33,140 bases of DNA from JAZDJJ01 sp043804035 (GCA_043804035.1 JAZDJJ010000007.1:1-33140); one strand, 5' to 3'. Counted from the stretch's first letter, positions 14,514-23,740 are shown. Numbers and translations: made by a program. Notes: a model not told the origin generated them from the sequence alone.

Positions 14514-16622
14514 TTACAAAAAATTCACAAAGTTCTTTGGATTATTTTTAAGAAGTAATATTTCAATAGCAAGGAAAAAAAGTACCAGCACAATGCACCA
14601 CTTCCAGAGTTTTATTCCTTGGTTAATGTCGCTAAAAACTTTTGAAAGTTCTTTTCCTGCTGCATCAACCATAGAAAAATTATTCAATCCATTTTTTTTA
14701 TATAAGAGCATCAATTCATCAGGAGAATAACGGCTGAGATTAGATTCTTTGCGGTTATAGTTAAAAGAAATTCCATCCATCCGTTCGTTGCCGGAAAAGA
14801 GATTGTAATTATTTGCCTGCTTGATTTGATTGTGAATAAATAAAGTAGAATGAAAATCAATAACACGATGCTCAGGAATAATATCAAAATTGTTTTCTGC
14901 TTTAATATGAAAATTATTTTCTCCTGTAAATTTCGGATTAACTTCAATGACATTATCCGAACCAATGATATAAAACAGAGGCGGAGACGGCTGACTGTTT
15001 AGTGAAATTTTATAGAGTAGCGGAACAAAGATGGCGTGTTTCGCCAGATTGCTCCATTCTGATTTTAATGGAACAGCACTGAGATAAATTTTACCTTTTC
15101 CGAAATCATATTTTGTAAAAAATGAATTATCATTTTGCAGACGCATCAGCATTTCTTTATTAGTAGAGGAACGGGAAGAAAAAGTATAATAAGAACGAAC
15201 CATAGGAAGATCTATGTTTTCATTTTTCATTCCTAATTGATTATCTGATTTTTCAAAAACATCTTTAAAGATTTCACTATCAAAATTTACTTTGTCTACT
15301 TTGGTGATGGAAGTATCTTTTTGCATGTAGAAATTTGTGCTGCAAGAAGAAAGAAAATTTCTGTATGACGTAGTATCTATTTCGGTTGAAGGAAAAATAA
15401 CCAAACTTCCGCCATTATATATGAAGCGATTTAATTCCTGCGAAAACCCTGATGAAATAGTATTCAATTCATTCAGAATAATTAAATGTTGATTTCCGAG
15501 AGAGGAATAATCAAGTTGATTTTCATCGGCAAACGATAGTGCAAACAGAGAATCTTTTCCGAACAGCGATTGAAAATATTTTTCAGTGAATTCATTTTTC
15601 AATTGAACGGAAGATACTTTTTTGGGAGAGATACACATCACATCAATTTGTTTTGCAAGGGAGAAAGAAAAGAAAAAAATATCATCATAAGTAACAGGAT
15701 AATCAGTAATCTCAATTCTCCCTTGCTGGGTGCCAGGTTCTTTAAGAATGAAAGAAAGAGTAATCACTTTGCTTTCGCCCGGAAGCATACTGAATTCTGA
15801 AGGAGTTTTCTGCTGCCCGTTGATAAAAAGTTTAACAGGAACATTCTCCATTGTGGTGTTTGAAAAATTGCAGATGCGCACATTTATTTTTTCTAACTGA
15901 TTGAGTTGATGAACCGGAGAATCAAACCAGCAGGAATCCACATAAACATTGCTTTGTTGATTTGTAGCAATAGGAATGAGAATATTTTTTATGGCAGTAT
16001 CTCTTTTTATTTTTCCGAAATCAGAAATGCTTTTTTGAAAATCCGAAATCAGAAATGCTTTTTTGTTTTTTATTTCCGAAGAATTAAGCATATCTGTTTG
16101 GCGGGAAATAATTTCTGAAAGCGATTTCACTGATGAACTTATTTTTATTTCGTCAAGCATCTTAAAAAAATCTTCTCTGCTAACAAGATGCTGATACCTT
16201 CCTTCAAAATCATTAGTGAGCAGTTGAAACAAATCGGTAGAAAGATGAGCCATAGCAATTTCACGGGCATATCTTTTGGCTTCGTCAAATAATGTTCCAT
16301 TGGTAGTTATGTTTTCCATGCTGAATGAATTGTCAATCCAAATGCTGATTGCCTGTGTGCCTGCAACGGAGTTTTCTTTTTCAGCAGGAATAAATGGCTG
16401 AGCAAATGCAAATACGAGGAAAGTAACAGCAAAAATCCGCGATAGAAGAATGAGTAAGTGCTTGAGTTTATTTCGGTTGTGAGTTTCTTGTGTTACTTCT
16501 TTCAAAAAACGGATGTCGGAAAAATAAATTTTTTTGAACCTGCGAAAATTAAAAAGGTGAATAACAACAGGAATTGCTACTGCGAACAAAGCAAATAAAA
16601 ATTGAGGGTAAAGGAATTGCAT
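14514..16622 (-). CDS. BatA domain-containing membrane protein
   Basis: This 702-residue protein opens with the BatA/aerotolerance N-terminal domain (residues 1-80). It has a membrane segment starting LYPQFLFALFAVAIPVVIHLF, the conserved FRRFKKIYFSDIRFLKEV, a second segment LILLSRIFAVTFLVFAFAQPF, and then a VWA-like strand AISIWIDNSFSM. A long periplasmic region follows, ending in a third membrane helix (about 674-693, LWKWCIVLVLFFLAIEILLL). It should sit in the inner membrane with a large periplasmic part containing VWA-like and GATase1-like folds. The family is common in Bacteroidota and its function is not established. Within it, a 24-bp exact direct repeat (16014-16065) is read in two different frames. 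An AGGACTTACGCA repeat lies one base upstream of the start codon. Confidence 0.88.
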   Translation of the reverse strand: MQFLYPQFLFALFAVAIPVVIHLFNFRRFKKIYFSDIRFLKEVTQETHNRNKLKHLLILLSRIFAVTFLVFAFAQPFIPAEKENSVAGTQAISIWIDNSFSMENITTNGTLFDEAKRYAREIAMAHLSTDLFQLLTNDFEGRYQHLVSREDFFKMLDEIKISSSVKSLSEIISRQTDMLNSSEIKNKKAFLISDFQKSISDFGKIKRDTAIKNILIPIATNQQSNVYVDSCWFDSPVHQLNQLEKINVRICNFSNTTMENVPVKLFINGQQKTPSEFSMLPGESKVITLSFILKEPGTQQGRIEITDYPVTYDDIFFFSFSLAKQIDVMCISPKKVSSVQLKNEFTEKYFQSLFGKDSLFALSFADENQLDYSSLGNQHLIILNELNTISSGFSQELNRFIYNGGSLVIFPSTEIDTTSYRNFLSSCSTNFYMQKDTSITKVDKVNFDSEIFKDVFEKSDNQLGMKNENIDLPMVRSYYTFSSRSSTNKEMLMRLQNDNSFFTKYDFGKGKIYLSAVPLKSEWSNLAKHAIFVPLLYKISLNSQPSPPLFYIIGSDNVIEVNPKFTGENNFHIKAENNFDIIPEHRVIDFHSTLFIHNQIKQANNYNLFSGNERMDGISFNYNRKESNLSRYSPDELMLLYKKNGLNNFSMVDAAGKELSKVFSDINQGIKLWKWCIVLVLFFLAIEILLLKNNPKNFVNFL
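16014..16065. repeat. 24-bp exact direct repeat, 28-bp period, inside the BatA gene
   Basis: Copies at 16014-16037 and 16042-16065 are identical over 24 bases. Because the period is 28, they are translated in different frames on the minus strand, as KKAFLISDF and QKSISDFGK. Confidence 0.9.
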
Positions 16623-16623
16623 T

Positions 16624-16635
16624 AGGACTTACGCA
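16624..16635. repeat. AGGACTTACGCA repeat end upstream of the BatA gene
   Basis: AGGACTTACGCA also occurs inverted at 8969-8980 and as close variants at 17690-17701 and 32607-32618. A companion end TTTTTAGAACTGC lies at 16718-16730, so 16624-16730 may be a remnant element filling the divergent spacer between the BatA gene and rpoD. Confidence 0.5.
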
Positions 16636-16755
16636 GAAGTTTATTTTTACCACAAACGTACATAAAATTGATAATTCACACATAAACGGGACAAAAATCA
16701 AAAAGGGTTTATAGAAGAATTTTTAGAACTGCACTGAATAGTAACATAAAAAGTA

Positions 16756-16763
16756 TATCTTTG
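16756..16763 (+). promoter_or_regulatory. Putative -7 element for the sigma factor gene
   Basis: TATCTTTG matches TAnnTTTG exactly and lies 49-56 bases before the ATG at 16812. The expected -33 position (16733-16736) reads ACTG, a weak match. This box lies just beyond the repeat end at 16718-16730. Confidence 0.45.
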
Positions 16764-16811
16764 CTTCCTTTTTAAATAAGGTTCACTAACTTTTATTATA
16801 ATCTAAACTTT

Positions 16812-17681
16812 ATGAGACAATTAAAAATTACCAAATCAATTACCAATCGCGAAAGTGCTTCATTAGATAAATATCTACAGGAAATAAGCAAAGAGGGATT
16901 GATTACCGCAGAAGACGAAGTTATGCTGGCAAAAAAAATCAAAGAAGGAGATCAAAATGCATTAGAAACATTAGTCAAAGCCAATCTACGTTTTGTAGTT
17001 TCGGTAGCAAAGCAATATCAAAATCAGGGATTAAGTTTGCCAGACCTTATCAATGAGGGCAATTTGGGATTGATAAAAGCAGCAAAGCGGTTTGATGAAA
17101 CCCGTGGATTCAAATTTATTTCTTATGCCGTTTGGTGGATTCGTCAATCCATTCTTCAGGCATTGGCAGAACAATCAAGAATTGTTCGCTTGCCTCTTAA
17201 TCAAGTTGGTTCGTTGAACAAAATGAATAAAACATTTTCTCGTCTTGAACAATCTTTTGAACGTGCTCCAACTTCAGATGAACTTGCAGCCGCACTAAAT
17301 ATTCCGGAAGATAAAATTGCCGATACAATTAGAGTTTCAGGCAGGCATGTTTCTATGGATGCACCACTTCCTAATGCAGAAGAAAACAGCTTGTCTGACT
17401 TGCTTATTAATCAGGATTCACCGAGAGCAGATTCTTCGCTTATTTCCGAGTCATTAAAAAAAGAAATAGAACGTTCTCTTGCATCCCTTACTGATAGAGA
17501 ACGTGATGTGGTCAGATTGTTCTTCGGGCTTGGCGAACATCCGCATGGATTGACCATGGAAGAAATCGGTTCAAAGTTTGATCTTACCAGAGAGCGTGTC
17601 AGACAGATAAAAGAAAAAGCAATTCGCAGATTAAAGCATAGTTCAAGAAGCAAACAATTAAGAGTATATCTGGGACAATAA
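16812..17681 (+). CDS. rpoD: RNA polymerase primary sigma factor (RpoD/SigA)
   Basis: This is a 289-residue sigma-70 protein of the short Bacteroidota primary type, which lacks the long region 1.1 and non-conserved domain. Region 1.2 starts SLDKYLQEISKEGLITAEDEV. Region 2 carries ANLRFVVSVAKQYQNQGLSLPDLINEGNLGL and the -10 recognition helix GFKFISYAVWWIRQSIL. Region 3 starts SRIVRLPLNQVGSLNKM. Region 4 holds LTDRERDVVRLFFGL and the helix-turn-helix LTMEEIGSKFDLTRERVRQIKEKAIRRL. It directs housekeeping transcription from TTTG/TAnnTTTG promoters, the pattern seen upstream of several genes here. Confidence 0.96.
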   Translation: MRQLKITKSITNRESASLDKYLQEISKEGLITAEDEVMLAKKIKEGDQNALETLVKANLRFVVSVAKQYQNQGLSLPDLINEGNLGLIKAAKRFDETRGFKFISYAVWWIRQSILQALAEQSRIVRLPLNQVGSLNKMNKTFSRLEQSFERAPTSDELAAALNIPEDKIADTIRVSGRHVSMDAPLPNAEENSLSDLLINQDSPRADSSLISESLKKEIERSLASLTDRERDVVRLFFGLGEHPHGLTMEEIGSKFDLTRERVRQIKEKAIRRLKHSSRSKQLRVYLGQ

Positions 17682-17689
17682 AATAAAAT

Positions 17690-17756
17690 AGAACTTATGC
17701 AAAGTTTTCTTATTCTGCCGCAAGGAGGAATAGGACTGAATTTATTTTGCGTAAAA
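17690..17756. repeat. Possible short inverted-repeat element before the VOC gene
   Basis: AGAACTTATGCAAAG at 17690 and TTTATTTTGCGTAAAAT near 17740-17756 are imperfect inverted copies. The left one resembles the AGGACTTACGCA family. This would be a degraded 67-bp element just before the ATG at 17762. Confidence 0.35.
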
Positions 17757-17761
17757 TATAA

Positions 17762-18844
17762 ATGACAAATCATAAAAAACATATTATAGGCATTCAGCAG
17801 ATAGGAATTGGTGTAGCAGATGCGAATGAAGCATTCCGATGGTACAGAAAATATTTTGGATTAGATATACATGTGTTTGAAGACGACTCCGAAGTAAAAC
17901 TAATGCTTCCTTTTACCGGAGGGAAAATTTGGAAACGCCACGCTATCCTTGCTATGAACTTGAATGGAGGTGCAGGAATAGAAATATGGCAATATAAAAA
18001 CAGAACTCCTGAAAATTCCCGCGAAGAAATACAGATTGGAGATTACGGAATATTTTGTCCGCGAATGAAAACAAACAATGTAGAAAAAACTTTTCAGAAT
18101 TTTAAAGAAGCAGGAATAAATCTTATCAGTGAGATAGTGAAAGATCCTTTGAATGTCAAACATTTTTTTCTGAAAGATAATTACGGAAATATTTTTCAGG
18201 TGATTAACGAAACCTCATGGTTTGGTAAAAGTGATTATATGTTCGGAGGAGTGAGCGGCTGTATGATTGGTGTTTCGGATATTGAAAAAGCCAAAAAACT
18301 TTATAGCAATGTGCTTGGTTACGATAAAATATTATACGATAAAGAAGAAATATTTGATGACTTAAATAATCTTGCAGGAGGAAAAAATAAAATCAGGAGA
18401 GTATTACTCATTCATAGTAAAGTGCGAAGCGGAGGATTTGCACGATTGCTTGGAGAAAGCAAAATAGAATTGATTCAGATGCTTGACAAAGACGGAACAA
18501 GTAACCCGCCAAAAAAAATATTTAACAACCGCTTTTGGGGCGACCTCGGTTATATTCATCTCTGCTTTGATGTGATAGGAATGAATGAACTGAAAAAAGA
18601 ATGTACCGATAATGGATTTCCTTTTTGTGCAGATAGCAACAAATCATTTGATATGGGCGAAGCGGCAGGACACTTCAGTTATATAGAAGATACTGATGGC
18701 ACGCTCATTGAATTTGTAGAAACACATAAAGTGCCTATCATAAAAAAACTCGGCATTTACCTCAATCTCAAAAATCGCAATCCGGAAAAATCTCTCCCCG
18801 ACTGGATGGTGAGAATGATGGCGATGAGAAGAGTGAAAGGGTAG
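17762..18844 (+). CDS. VOC family protein with two glyoxalase-like domains
   Basis: This 360-residue protein contains two vicinal-oxygen-chelate modules. The first (about 8-155) begins IIGIQQIGIGVADANEAFRWYRKYFGLDI and ends VKHFFLKDNYGNIFQVINE. The second (about 165-342) begins GVSGCMIGVSDIEKAKKLYSNVLGYDKI and ends AGHFSYIEDTDGTLIEFVETHKVPI. His residues at the first strand of some modules and the late Glu are candidates for metal ligands, but the usual starting His is replaced in module 1 (QQIGIGV), so metal binding there is uncertain. Two-module VOC proteins include ring-cleaving dioxygenases and 4-hydroxyphenylpyruvate dioxygenase, but I see no diagnostic HPPD C-terminus. The gene lies between the sigma factor gene and dnaX. 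Its substrate is unknown. Confidence 0.85.
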   Translation: MTNHKKHIIGIQQIGIGVADANEAFRWYRKYFGLDIHVFEDDSEVKLMLPFTGGKIWKRHAILAMNLNGGAGIEIWQYKNRTPENSREEIQIGDYGIFCPRMKTNNVEKTFQNFKEAGINLISEIVKDPLNVKHFFLKDNYGNIFQVINETSWFGKSDYMFGGVSGCMIGVSDIEKAKKLYSNVLGYDKILYDKEEIFDDLNNLAGGKNKIRRVLLIHSKVRSGGFARLLGESKIELIQMLDKDGTSNPPKKIFNNRFWGDLGYIHLCFDVIGMNELKKECTDNGFPFCADSNKSFDMGEAAGHFSYIEDTDGTLIEFVETHKVPIIKKLGIYLNLKNRNPEKSLPDWMVRMMAMRRVKG

Positions 18845-18917
18845 TTCTTAAAATATATTTTCCATTTACATTTCGTATTAAATTTATAAATTCGCAATTG
18901 ATTTACTATTTTACACA

Positions 18918-20651
18918 ATGGAAAATTTTATTGTATCTGCTCGTAAATATCGTCCACAAACTTTTGATACGGTTATCGGACAATTGCATATCACAACAAC
19001 ACTGAAGAATGCTATTCGTAACAATCACATTGCACAGGCGTATTTGTTCTGTGGTCCTCACGGAGTAGGAAAAACAACTTGCGCACGTATTCTGGCAAAA
19101 ACGATTAACTGTTTTAACAGAATAAAAACTATTGAAGCATGCGATGAATGTGAATCTTGTAAATCATTTAACTCAGGACATTCGCTGAACATTTATGAGT
19201 TGGATGCGGCTTCCAATAATTCAGTAGAAGACATTCGTAATCTCATCAATCAAGTGAGTTTTGCTCCACAAATTGGTTCTCATAAAGTGTATATCATTGA
19301 TGAGATTCACATGCTGTCGCAAAATGCATTCAACGCTTTTTTGAAGACATTAGAAGAACCGCCTCACCATGCTATCTTTATTCTTGCAACAACAGAAAAA
19401 CATAAAATCATTCCCACGATTCTTTCTCGTTGCCAGATTTTTGATTTCAATAAAATAAAAATTGATGACATTGTTAGTCACCTTGTAGAAATTGCAAAGA
19501 AAGAAAAAATAAATGCAGAAGAAGAAGCGTTGCACATCATTGCACAAAAAGTGAATGGCTCTATGCGCGATGCACTTTCCATTCTTGACAGGATGGTTTG
19601 CCTTTCTGGCGATGATATCACTTATAAAACTATTATTGAAAATCTCAGCATCCTGGATTATGATTATTATTTTAAAATTACTGATGCTGCACTAAATAGC
19701 AATACTTCTGCATGCTTAATTCTATTCAACGAAATTCTGAATAAAGGTTTTGACGGACATAATTTTATTGATGGCTTTGCAGAACATCTTCGCAATCTGC
19801 TTGTTTGTCAGGATGCTATTACGCTTCCACTGATGGAAGTGGGTGTCAGCATCCGAGAACGATACAAAGAACAAACAAAAAAAACTCTTCCTGCATTCTT
19901 ACTTCGCTCATTAGAAATTCTTAACAAAGCCGACTCGCAGTACAAAACGAGCCGAAATCAAAGATTACTTATTGAACTCACTCTGTTACAACTTTGCTCG
20001 TTACAATCTTCATCTGTTCAATCAACAGAAAAAAAAGAAGAAATAATTCTTAAACATGAAAACCAAAGCGTCAAATCTTATTCTCCCACGCCACAATCAA
20101 AAATAGTTACTGAACCAACAATTATTCCTGAAAAAGAAATACCACCTCTCACTCCATCAATTGAAAAAGTATCTCCACTGAAAAATATTCCAACAATCGG
20201 AGGTATCATAAAACAAAACACAGAAAAGAAACACTCTTCATCGGAAGAACCGAACAAAGACCAAAGACCAAAGAATCAAAATTCTCACTTCTCTGAGGAT
20301 GAACTTAAAAAAAAATGGATTGATTTCGCACAACAAATAAAAACAAAAAACAAACTTAATTTATTTAGTACATTGACATCTTATCTTCCGGTGCTGACAG
20401 AAAATTTTGTAATTGATTTCACTGTACAGAATCAAGTGCAGGAAGACGAAATTAACTCCATTAAAGCGGATCTTCTTGGGTTCCTTCGCAATCAACTCAG
20501 TAATTATCAGATACAACTAAACATTTTAGTTAAAAAAAATGAAACTGCAAAAAGACCCTACACTGCACAGGAAAAATTTGATTATCTGGCTGAAAAAAAT
20601 CCAACAATCAACAATTTACGTCAACAATTCAATCTTGAAATAGATTTTTAA
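18918..20651 (+). CDS. dnaX: DNA polymerase III subunit gamma/tau
   Basis: DnaX is the ATPase motor of the clamp loader that places the sliding clamp at primed sites. Residues 1-10 (MENFIVSARK) lead into YRPQTFDTVIGQ. Walker A is GPHGVGKT (46-53), the zinc-binding cysteines are C65, C75, C78 and C81, Walker B is VYIIDEIHML (124-133), and the sensor-1/SRC region is TILSRCQIF (167-175). Domain III extends to about residue 365. A low-complexity linker (about 370-460) follows, then a conserved C-terminal domain (about 465-577, KKWIDFAQQIKTKNKL...) that would correspond to tau-type contacts. The linker includes a short repeat-derived stretch (20256-20280). No programmed frameshift site for a separate gamma form was evident. 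Confidence 0.95.
   Translation: MENFIVSARKYRPQTFDTVIGQLHITTTLKNAIRNNHIAQAYLFCGPHGVGKTTCARILAKTINCFNRIKTIEACDECESCKSFNSGHSLNIYELDAASNNSVEDIRNLINQVSFAPQIGSHKVYIIDEIHMLSQNAFNAFLKTLEEPPHHAIFILATTEKHKIIPTILSRCQIFDFNKIKIDDIVSHLVEIAKKEKINAEEEALHIIAQKVNGSMRDALSILDRMVCLSGDDITYKTIIENLSILDYDYYFKITDAALNSNTSACLILFNEILNKGFDGHNFIDGFAEHLRNLLVCQDAITLPLMEVGVSIRERYKEQTKKTLPAFLLRSLEILNKADSQYKTSRNQRLLIELTLLQLCSLQSSSVQSTEKKEEIILKHENQSVKSYSPTPQSKIVTEPTIIPEKEIPPLTPSIEKVSPLKNIPTIGGIIKQNTEKKHSSSEEPNKDQRPKNQNSHFSEDELKKKWIDFAQQIKTKNKLNLFSTLTSYLPVLTENFVIDFTVQNQVQEDEINSIKADLLGFLRNQLSNYQIQLNILVKKNETAKRPYTAQEKFDYLAEKNPTINNLRQQFNLEIDF
20256..20280. repeat. Short AAAGACC repeat in the dnaX linker
   Basis: AAAGACCAAAGACCAAAGAATCAAA encodes KDQRPKNQN in the disordered linker between domain III and the C-terminal domain. 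It is a 7-bp period run similar to intergenic microrepeats. Confidence 0.4.
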
Positions 20652-20711
20652 AATCTATGAATAAGAAATTCGTACATTCGTTTTGCAAAAAATCACAAAA
20701 CAATTTTTTAT

Positions 20712-21965
20712 ATGAAAAAAAAATCACTTTTTCTATTTAGCATTTTGCTTTTGCTCCTTACTAATATTTCTTTTTCACAGGAGAAAACTTCTTACAAAGC
20801 GGTCTTTGGAAAACAATATCACTATGAGTCCGCACTAAACGATCCGCTGAATGCGAGAATTTATACGCTTGATAACGGACTAAAAATTTACATGAGTGTT
20901 TATAAAAATGCTCCGCGCATTAGAACTTGCATCCCTGTACGTGTAGGAAGCAAAAACGATCCTCATGATGCTACCGGGCTTGCGCATTATCTGGAACACA
21001 TGCTCTTTAAAGGCACAGATAAATTTGGCACGAAAGATTTTCTGAAAGAAGAAGAAGAATTGAAAAAGATTGACAATTTGTATGATGTCTATGGAAAAAC
21101 AACAGATTCAAAACAAAGAAAAAAAATCTATCATCAGATAGATAGCGTATCAGGTGTTGCCGCAAAATATGCAATAGCAAATGAATACGATAAGATGGCA
21201 TCAGACATCGGAGCACGTGGCACCAATGCTTATACTTATGTGGAACAAACAGTTTATATAAATGATATTCCTTCCAATCAACTTAAAAAATGGTTGACAA
21301 TAGAAAGTGAGCGTTACCGAAAACCCATCATGCGATTGTTCCATACTGAATTAGAAACTGTGTATGAAGAAAAAAACATAACACTTGATGATGATCAAAA
21401 TAAAATGTACGATGCCTTGTTTGTAGGGTTATGGCAAAAACATACTTACGGAACACAAACTACCATCGGCACTATTGAGCATTTAAAAAATCCTTCGTTA
21501 AAAAAAATTAAGGAATATTACAATACTTATTATGTTCCGAATAATATGGCAATTTGTTTGTCGGGAGATTTTAATCCTGATTCTGCTATTGTATGGATTG
21601 ACAATGCTTTTGGTTTACTTCCTTCAAAAACAATTCCTCTTTTCAATCCTCCTGTGGAAGATGCAATTACAAAGCCCATTATAAAAAATGTGGTAGGACC
21701 TTTTCCTGAAACTATGATAATGGGTTTTCGCCTGCCGGGAGCTGGCACGTCTGAAGATGATATGCTTACGATGATGGATAAAATTCTCAACAACGGCACA
21801 GCAGGACTCATTGACTTAAATCTTGTACAAAAACAAAAAGTACTTGCAGCATCTTCTTCGCCTGAAATATTAAGGATTATTCGGCGCATATTTTTTCTGC
21901 CAATCCAAAAGAAGGACAGAAACTGGAAGACCTCAAAGACATTCTCATCTCGCAAATTGAATTAG
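20712..21965 (+). CDS. M16 family metallopeptidase, N-terminal part (frameshifted gene)
   Basis: This is the first part of an insulinase-like peptidase. A signal peptide (1-22, ending SFS before QEK) sends it to the periplasm or outer membrane. The inverted zinc motif HYLEH is at residues 92-96, with AHYLEHMLFKGTDKFGT around it. The downstream glutamate ligand lies in the ELETVYEEKN segment, about 75 residues further on in a normal family member once the inserted helix is discounted. Family-like sequence runs to VLAASSSPEIL, after which the frame gives unrelated residues (RIIRRIFFLPIQKK...) and stops at 21963-21965. The true continuation (DYSAHIFSANPKEGQ) is in the next frame from 21875. Joined, the gene is about 979 codons, the normal length for a two-module M16 protein. 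It is either a real frameshift mutation or a one-base sequencing or assembly error. Confidence 0.85.
   Translation: MKKKSLFLFSILLLLLTNISFSQEKTSYKAVFGKQYHYESALNDPLNARIYTLDNGLKIYMSVYKNAPRIRTCIPVRVGSKNDPHDATGLAHYLEHMLFKGTDKFGTKDFLKEEEELKKIDNLYDVYGKTTDSKQRKKIYHQIDSVSGVAAKYAIANEYDKMASDIGARGTNAYTYVEQTVYINDIPSNQLKKWLTIESERYRKPIMRLFHTELETVYEEKNITLDDDQNKMYDALFVGLWQKHTYGTQTTIGTIEHLKNPSLKKIKEYYNTYYVPNNMAICLSGDFNPDSAIVWIDNAFGLLPSKTIPLFNPPVEDAITKPIIKNVVGPFPETMIMGFRLPGAGTSEDDMLTMMDKILNNGTAGLIDLNLVQKQKVLAASSSPEILRIIRRIFFLPIQKKDRNWKTSKTFSSRKLN
21870..21876 (+). other. Frameshift point in the M16 peptidase gene
   Basis: TTAAGGA occurs where TTA-AAG-GAT (Leu-Lys-Asp) would restore the family reading. One base, probably an A in the AA run, appears to be missing. 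There is no slippery heptamer or obvious downstream stem. Confidence 0.75.
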
Positions 21966-23650
21966 TGAAGAAAGGAGAATTTCCGGACTGGTTGCTGCCT
22001 TCAATCATCAGCAATATGAAATTAGAACAAATAAAAAAGTATGAAAATAATTATGGCCGTGCCAATGATTTCGTGAATGCTTTTATTGATGGAGAAAAAT
22101 GGAATAACTACGTAAACAGAATCAATCGTCTCTCAAAAATTACCAAGCAGGATATAATCGACTTCGCTAAAAAGTATTATGGAGAAAATTATGTAGTGAT
22201 TTACAAACGAACAGGAATTGATTCCACCATCAAAAAAATTGATAAGCCCGAAATTTCTCCGGTTGAAACCAATCGCAACGAGCAAAGTGATTTTTTAAAG
22301 AAGATAATAAACACTCCTGTTAATGAAATTGAACCACAGTTCTTAGATTACACAAAAGATATTAAATCATTTTCTGTGAGAAAAAATATTCCTGTCTTCT
22401 TTACTGAAAATAAAGAAAACAAAACATTTAGCATGTACTATATTTTTGATATGGGTAGTAATCACGATAAAAAATTACCAATCGCTATTCAATATCTTCC
22501 TTTTCTCGGCACTTCAAAATATACACCAGCACAGGTACAAGAAGAATTTTACAAACTCGCCTGCAACTTTGGTGTTTTTAATTCTGATGACCAAGTATAT
22601 GTGAGTTTAAATGGACTTACAGAAAACTTTGACAAAGCACTTCAATTATTTGAGCATCTATTGAGCGATGCAAAACCAAATTCTGATGCGCTGCAAAATC
22701 TTGTTTTGGATATTCTAAAAAATCGTACTGACGATAAACTTGACAAAAATTCTATACTACGGAGTGCTATGTATAATTATGGTGTGTATGGAATAAAATC
22801 TCCATTCACAAATATTCTATCAGAAAAAGAACTCAAAGCACTGAACCCGGAAGAACTCATAAGCATCATCCATTCATTGAACTCATATCAACATCGCATT
22901 CTCTGTTATAGTTCTATGACTCAGGATGAACTATCAAAATCACTGAACACTTATCACAAAACGCCTGATGTGATGAAACCGCTTCCCGTAGAAACAAAAT
23001 TTGAAGAGTTGCCCACTTCTGAAAATAAAATATTCGCTATTGATTATGATATGAAGCAGGCGGAAATAATGTTCATCTCCAAATCTGAGAACTATGATAA
23101 AAATATTGTCCCGCAGATTTCTATCTACAATGAATATTTTGGTGGTGGAATGTCGTCAATCGTATTTCAGGAATTGCGAGAATCCAAAGCATTGGCGTAT
23201 TCAGTTCGCTCTTATTACCAGCAGGCAAGCCGCAAAGACAAAGCAAATTACATTCTATCATATATTGGCTCACAGGCAGATAAACTTTTAGAGGCGATGG
23301 ACGGACTTTATAATTTGATGAAGAAAATGCCTGAATCAAATGTGGCGTTTTCGGCATCTAAAAATTCTATTCTGCAAAACCTGCGAAGTACTCGTATCAC
23401 TCGTACACAAATTCTTTTCAGTTATGAGAGTGCAAAAAAATTAGGATTGGACTATGATATTCGTAAAGATGTTTATTCTAAAGTTACAAACTTCAATATA
23501 GACGATGTGAAAAAATTTCAGGAAGAGCATGTGAAAAATAAAAGTTACACTATCCTTGTCCTCGGAAAAAAGGACTTGCTTGATCAAAAAGTGTTAGAGA
23601 AATACGGACCAGTAAAATGGCTGACTTTGCAGGAAGTTTTTGGATATTGA
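21965..23650 (+). CDS. M16 family metallopeptidase, C-terminal part (frameshifted gene)
   Basis: This is the remainder of the M16 gene begun at 20712. As an isolated ORF it would use GTG at 21965, but homologous-looking sequence continues upstream in this frame to 21875, so it is a fragment rather than an independent gene. It contains the end of the first M16 module (KKGEFPDWLLPSIISNMK, KITKQDIIDFAKKYYGENYVV) and a linker. The complete second module follows (VRKNIPVFFTENKENKTFSMYYIFDMG to LGKKDLLDQKVLEKYGPVKWL), including EYFGGGMSSIVFQELRESKALAYSVRS. The second module lacks an HxxEH motif, as is usual for the inactive half that closes the proteolytic chamber. An incomplete AGGACTTACGCA-like repeat end (ATTACGCA) follows at 23655. 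Confidence 0.8.
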   Translation: MKKGEFPDWLLPSIISNMKLEQIKKYENNYGRANDFVNAFIDGEKWNNYVNRINRLSKITKQDIIDFAKKYYGENYVVIYKRTGIDSTIKKIDKPEISPVETNRNEQSDFLKKIINTPVNEIEPQFLDYTKDIKSFSVRKNIPVFFTENKENKTFSMYYIFDMGSNHDKKLPIAIQYLPFLGTSKYTPAQVQEEFYKLACNFGVFNSDDQVYVSLNGLTENFDKALQLFEHLLSDAKPNSDALQNLVLDILKNRTDDKLDKNSILRSAMYNYGVYGIKSPFTNILSEKELKALNPEELISIIHSLNSYQHRILCYSSMTQDELSKSLNTYHKTPDVMKPLPVETKFEELPTSENKIFAIDYDMKQAEIMFISKSENYDKNIVPQISIYNEYFGGGMSSIVFQELRESKALAYSVRSYYQQASRKDKANYILSYIGSQADKLLEAMDGLYNLMKKMPESNVAFSASKNSILQNLRSTRITRTQILFSYESAKKLGLDYDIRKDVYSKVTNFNIDDVKKFQEEHVKNKSYTILVLGKKDLLDQKVLEKYGPVKWLTLQEVFGY

Positions 23651-23740
23651 TTGATATTACGCAAAAGTTTTTTACTTGAGATTGTTTTGTCATCTTCGCT
23701 TTGTTATGAGTTTCCTCAATGACGAGCAATTATCTCCTTA

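Noticed and set aside
17762..18844. 4-hydroxyphenylpyruvate dioxygenase
   Set aside because: It has two VOC modules and the right length, but the diagnostic C-terminal HPPD segment and clear metal-ligand pattern are not seen, so only a family-level call is made.
21860..21990. Programmed ribosomal frameshift in the M16 gene
   Set aside because: There is no slippery heptamer at TTAAGGA and no evident downstream stem or pseudoknot. M16 proteins are not known to need frameshifting.
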